Part shown: piece after piece, positions 43,745 through 47,111 of the stretch | Layout: the number at the start of each line of letters is the position of its first letter | Numbering within the stretch: position 1 is the stretch's first letter | Assembly (NCBI GenBank): GCA_027730505.1 | Contig: JAQCGT010000006.1 | Coordinates: 1-47,111, forward strand | Length of the DNA stretch: 47,111 nucleotides | From: Actinomycetota bacterium | GTDB taxonomy: Bacteria > Actinomycetota > Acidimicrobiia > Acidimicrobiales > Ilumatobacteraceae | Direction of reading: 5' to 3' | The notes under the pieces: model-generated | The model's input: only the letters and a program-made list of their open reading frames with translations | Told to the model about the DNA's origin: nothing | The model's database searches: none | Translations under genes and position numbers: made by a program

Positions 43745-46700
43745 GTGCGCACCAACCACCGTTCCATCAGGACACTTCTTGCCGGGGCACTCGCCGCCGG
43801 CTCTGTTGCACTAGTGATGCCGGCCAGTCCGGTGCAGGCAGCAGACGTAACCGTCACCATCGTCGACGGGAACGGCGACCCGATCGAGAGGGCGATGATT
43901 GCGTTCGTCGACGCTGACGGTGCTGCACTTGCCGGCGCCATTGCTGATGAGGAGGGCAAGGTCACTATCGACGACGCCGACGCAGCCGGTTACGTGGTAT
44001 CGGCGCCGGGCTATGGCACCATTCGTGGTGCCACCGTTCCTGCTGATGCGAGCACGGTCACGCTCACCGCATCGGACTCATCGTCACTGAGTTACTCGAA
44101 TGCCTACGGCGCACAGGTCTCGGGTGTGTTCGCCGACGGCGAGCCTGGGGTGTTCTACATCACCACTGACGGCATCCCATCGGTGTGGCGAACCCTTGAC
44201 TACGCCGGCACCTGGGCGCCGGTGCCCACCACCGCCTTCTCCGACGACGGCCTTCCGCAGTCGAATGCTGGTGGCTTGGTCACCTCGGGCTATCCGGGCG
44301 AGGTGGCAGTGGTCATTACGAACGCTGTCTGGTATTCGACCGACTTCGGCACTACGTGGGACAGCATCTCGCTTCCGACCGGGCTGAACAATCCGGTTGT
44401 GCGCTGGGCCCACAGCGTCGACGGAACCGATAACGCATCGGTGATCCTCGTCGCTGCAAGCGACTGGTCGGCAGCACAGGCAGCTGACATGACGGCGGAA
44501 AGCCCAGTGTTCGCAAGCATCGCGATCGGCGGCATCGTTGAACTCGGTGGTGCCGATGGCAAGGTCTTCCTCGTCGAGGCCACCACGACAAGCACAACGG
44601 TTGAGCAGATCACTCTGGGCTCGGGCGGTTGGACGAGAGGTGCGGCAGCCACGATCAACATGAGCCTTGCCGCTAGTCCTGATGATAAGGACGCGCTTGC
44701 CGTGGCCACGTTGAGCGAAACAGCAACGAGCCCGGATGCTGTGTTGCTCTACGAGCACACTGCAGGTGGGGGCGGCCACACGGGCGACTTCGAACTTGCG
44801 GTGAATAGTTCAGGAACATGGAGCGCCCCGATTAGCGATCTCGCTGGGCAGGGTGGCAACAACGACACCCCCTTTGATCGTGATTGGGATGACACGTACA
44901 TCAAGATCGGCACCGGCCACATTGACTACTGCGGTGAGAATGGAACCGGTACAGCAATTTCGATTGCACCGAAGCCGGGCGCAGGAACGTTCGACGACTT
45001 TGGCGTTATCGGCACCGTTGGAAACTGCATGTGGGGCCTCAACACGAGTGGAGCAGCCGCTGATTGGCCTGGAGCCACCAGTGCAGGCTCCGCTCAGTTA
45101 GCGAGTAACGAGGTCGGCGTGGTGTACCTCGACGGCATCAACAACAACACCGGCTTTGCTTGGTCAGCTAGCTACGACTTCTCCACCGACATGGTCGCCA
45201 TTGCCCCGAATGAGGCGGGCATCGCCAAGTCAGCGAACATCGTTGGGCACCGCCCGAGTTTTGGGCAGCGCGGGGCGCGAAGCCGCGATGACTTCATCCT
45301 CAACCTTGCTTCGCCGGGCACGGCAACTGACTCTGGTGGAATTGCGATCAATGGCCTGACCGCGGCTGTGGTGCGCGACATCGTCATGGATCCAAATGAC
45401 CCGACCGGCCAGAACTACGCCCTCATTACCTCGTCGGGCGGTGGCTCACGCGTGATGTTGACTACGGACGGCGGCGAGTCGTTCTCGACGGTCTCCGGAT
45501 CTGGCGGTGAGTCGATGGCATGGTGGAACGGCGACGGTATTGAGATGATGGCTGCCTTTGCCGGCCTCAATGGTGAGCTTTCGGTGAAGCCATTCGATCG
45601 CGATGCAACCGGCACTGACCCTTGGCAGATGTCCGAGGAATTTGCCATGACGGCCGCTGAACGAGAGGATGACACGACGGGCTTTTCGTTCTCCCCGGGA
45701 GGCCTTCGTCCGTCGGTGGCATATGACGGCGCTAACCGCACGTATCTCGCCGGTCTCGCCAAGGACGGCGGCGGACAGAACGGCGTCGCTGCCTCAGCGA
45801 TGGTGGGCGTCACAGGAACAAACAAGATCCTGATTGCCGGTAGCCGGATTTCGGGCGGCGGCGGCAGCGTCGATGCTGACTACTCAGCAGGCTCGGTTGG
45901 CATTCTCGAGTTGACTGTGGACGCAACGACGAAGGAAGTCACCGAGAGTGACTTCACCATCTTCGGAACGAATCTTTCCTCAGCTACCGGTGGAGATCCG
46001 TACGACGCGTTCAACGATCTGAGCCCTACTCAGGATGGTGCGTATAACGGTGGCGTTACGTCCATCGCATATTGCCCGGTCGGATCGGCAGCATCGGTCG
46101 CCGACACGGCCTTCATTACCGTCAGCGGAGGTGATGGCAGCGACGATGGCGTCTACAAGATCGTCGACGTGAGCGGTGCCGGTGGTGCGCCGACGCACTC
46201 AGCGGTGACAACCGACCCAGCGCTCACGGAGCTCCGGGTCGATTGCGACACCGGGTTGATGATCGGGGTTGTGCCCGGTGCAGGCGTCGGCGCTCCTGGT
46301 CCCACGCCGGGCGGCGGCGCTCCTGGTCCCACGCCGGGCGGCGGCGCTCCTGGTCCCACGCCGGGCACGCCAGTTGCTGCGGCCGCTTCCGATCCTGGTG
46401 TGTATCTGTCGACCGATGGTGTGTCGTTCGTGCGGATGACGCTCACGGTGACTAATCCGGACACGCTCGATATTCAGGCGGAGCCCGAATCGGGCGAGAT
46501 CACGATGGTGGTCGCAGGTGGAAACGGCGACGTCACGTCGGTTGAGATGAATGACTCGGATCTCGGGATCGACCTCGAAGCCATGGCAGATGCCCCTGAG
46601 GGTGATCCGGTTGACACGCCGGAATCAGCAGTGCAGCCCCCGGCGGACGGCGTTGTGCCGCTCAATAGTTCCGAGGACGGCATCAACACCGGCGGTGTTG

Positions 46701-47111
46701 CTGACATCGAGCTGCCGCCCTCGGCCGATGATGTCGCTCTTGAGGGCGAGGTTGGCGCAGCATCGGTACGGCGTTCGGTGAAGGCACTTGCTGACGATGT
46801 GCCGGTGTCGATCGGTTCGGCGTCCGGTGCGTTTGCATCAAGCGTTGGAGCTGCGAGCGCTGGTGGCACCGATGCTGATCCGACCTTCGTGCCGCTTACT
46901 CCCGCTCGCATCCTCGACACCCGTAACGCGGTTGGTGCGCCTGCTGCTCGTGTGGGTGCTCTCGACGGCTCGGGCGCTCCGCTCGAGTTGACGGTCGCCG
47001 GGAAGGGTGGTGTTCCGGCCACAGGGATCGGCGCTGTCGCACTGAACGTGACGGTGGTTGATGGTCAGGCGAATGATTTCGGTGGGTTCGTGACGGTGTA
47101 TCCGTGTGGTA
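43745..47111 (+). CDS. Very large secreted protein with Asp-box repeats and LDTR-type domain, 3'-truncated
   Basis: The frame is open to the window end, at least 1122 residues. A signal peptide (RTNHRSIRTLLAGALAAGSV, ending PVQA-A) is followed by a carboxypeptidase-regulatory-like beta domain (VTVTIVDGNGDPIERAMIAF, EEGKVTIDDADAAGY). Next comes a long beta-rich region with Asp-box-like motifs, as in BNR/sialidase propellers: WYSTDFGTTW (about residue 197), LTTDGGESF (573) and YLSTDGVSF (887). A proline/glycine linker of three GAPGPTPGG repeats precedes the last propeller-type stretch. The final part, VPLTPARILDTRNAVGAPAA and ELTVAGKGGVPATGIGAVAL, is a repeat domain seen in actinobacterial surface proteins. 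The GTG at 43745 was chosen for its signal peptide. Its role is unknown, probably at the cell surface. Confidence 0.85.
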   Translation, partial: MRTNHRSIRTLLAGALAAGSVALVMPASPVQAADVTVTIVDGNGDPIERAMIAFVDADGAALAGAIADEEGKVTIDDADAAGYVVSAPGYGTIRGATVPADASTVTLTASDSSSLSYSNAYGAQVSGVFADGEPGVFYITTDGIPSVWRTLDYAGTWAPVPTTAFSDDGLPQSNAGGLVTSGYPGEVAVVITNAVWYSTDFGTTWDSISLPTGLNNPVVRWAHSVDGTDNASVILVAASDWSAAQAADMTAESPVFASIAIGGIVELGGADGKVFLVEATTTSTTVEQITLGSGGWTRGAAATINMSLAASPDDKDALAVATLSETATSPDAVLLYEHTAGGGGHTGDFELAVNSSGTWSAPISDLAGQGGNNDTPFDRDWDDTYIKIGTGHIDYCGENGTGTAISIAPKPGAGTFDDFGVIGTVGNCMWGLNTSGAAADWPGATSAGSAQLASNEVGVVYLDGINNNTGFAWSASYDFSTDMVAIAPNEAGIAKSANIVGHRPSFGQRGARSRDDFILNLASPGTATDSGGIAINGLTAAVVRDIVMDPNDPTGQNYALITSSGGGSRVMLTTDGGESFSTVSGSGGESMAWWNGDGIEMMAAFAGLNGELSVKPFDRDATGTDPWQMSEEFAMTAAEREDDTTGFSFSPGGLRPSVAYDGANRTYLAGLAKDGGGQNGVAASAMVGVTGTNKILIAGSRISGGGGSVDADYSAGSVGILELTVDATTKEVTESDFTIFGTNLSSATGGDPYDAFNDLSPTQDGAYNGGVTSIAYCPVGSAASVADTAFITVSGGDGSDDGVYKIVDVSGAGGAPTHSAVTTDPALTELRVDCDTGLMIGVVPGAGVGAPGPTPGGGAPGPTPGGGAPGPTPGTPVAAAASDPGVYLSTDGVSFVRMTLTVTNPDTLDIQAEPESGEITMVVAGGNGDVTSVEMNDSDLGIDLEAMADAPEGDPVDTPESAVQPPADGVVPLNSSEDGINTGGVADIELPPSADDVALEGEVGAASVRRSVKALADDVPVSIGSASGAFASSVGAASAGGTDADPTFVPLTPARILDTRNAVGAPAARVGALDGSGAPLELTVAGKGGVPATGIGAVALNVTVVDGQANDFGGFVTVYPCG
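46289..46366 (+). repeat. Tandem 27-base repeat inside the secreted-protein gene
   Basis: Three exact in-frame copies of a 27-base unit (46289-46315, 46316-46342, and 46343-46366, the last lacking three bases) encode GAPGPTPGG. They form a flexible linker between propeller segments. The exact identity at the DNA level suggests recent expansion, so copy number may vary between strains. Confidence 0.85.

Noticed and set aside
46289-46366. Three short identical direct repeats that could suggest a CRISPR array
   Set aside because: The copies are directly adjacent with no spacers, in frame with a long open reading frame, and encode a Gly/Pro linker.

Overview
This is a gene-dense window from a high-GC actinobacterium. 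Actinobacterial markers are a WhiB regulator beside a PdtaS-type kinase, the histidine phosphatase/DUF3090/SCO1664-family operon, DUF3107, UDG family 5, an F420-type FrhB protein and frequent GTG starts with ATGA or GTGA overlaps. An Acidimicrobiia (Ilumatobacter-like) source is my best guess, from the LDTR-type surface domain in the last gene and the overall gene set. This is inference, not a search result.

Layout. 1-3 kb: 3' end of an oligopeptide/dipeptide ABC importer and a PH-like membrane protein. 3-5.6 kb: an ABC-2 exporter. 5.6-10.4 kb: DUF3107, an RlmI-like methyltransferase, an HD-domain protein, PdtaS, an MscS channel and WhiB1. 10.5-14 kb: GDPD, a lipid kinase and EtfBA. 14-17.9 kb: the SCO1664-type operon, UdgB and a small lipoprotein. 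17.9-21.7 kb, all minus strand: an orphan winged-helix protein, AmtB, two P-II proteins and an FrhB-like iron-sulfur protein. 21.8-23 kb: an acyl-CoA dehydrogenase. 23.1-28.5 kb: a four-gene ATP-grasp / alpha-E / transglutaminase operon. 28.5-34.7 kb: a LacI-controlled block (UgpC-like ATPase; LacI, aldo-keto reductase and SsuD-like monooxygenase), DeoC and rhodanese. 34.7-38.7 kb: SDR, a GDPD lipoprotein, an FAD monooxygenase and a Fur-family regulator. 38.8-41.3 kb: a CbiM-CbiQ-CbiO nickel/cobalt ECF transporter. 41.5-47.1 kb: P450, tRNA-Arg(CCG), TetR and the start of a very large secreted protein that runs off the window.

How genes work together. Three signals link genes into circuits. 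(1) A four-box GlnR-type site, with regular 11-bp phasing, lies upstream of amtB, and an OmpR-type DNA-binding domain gene lies just beyond it. A strong terminator separates the two P-II genes. (2) Two nearly identical LacI-type operators, 4.3 kb apart, lie upstream of lacI and upstream of the UgpC-like ATPase. The lacI operon also encodes an SsuD-like monooxygenase and an aldo-keto reductase, a pairing that recalls oxygenative sulfosugar (sulfoquinovose) breakdown. (3) In the ATP-grasp operon, the first protein keeps the ATP-binding lysine and glycine loop, while the fused third protein has lost that segment, suggesting an active enzyme with a pseudoenzyme partner and a transglutaminase-like protein.

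There is no gene-free stretch above 300 bases. I saw no insertion sequence, prophage, CRISPR array or rRNA gene.
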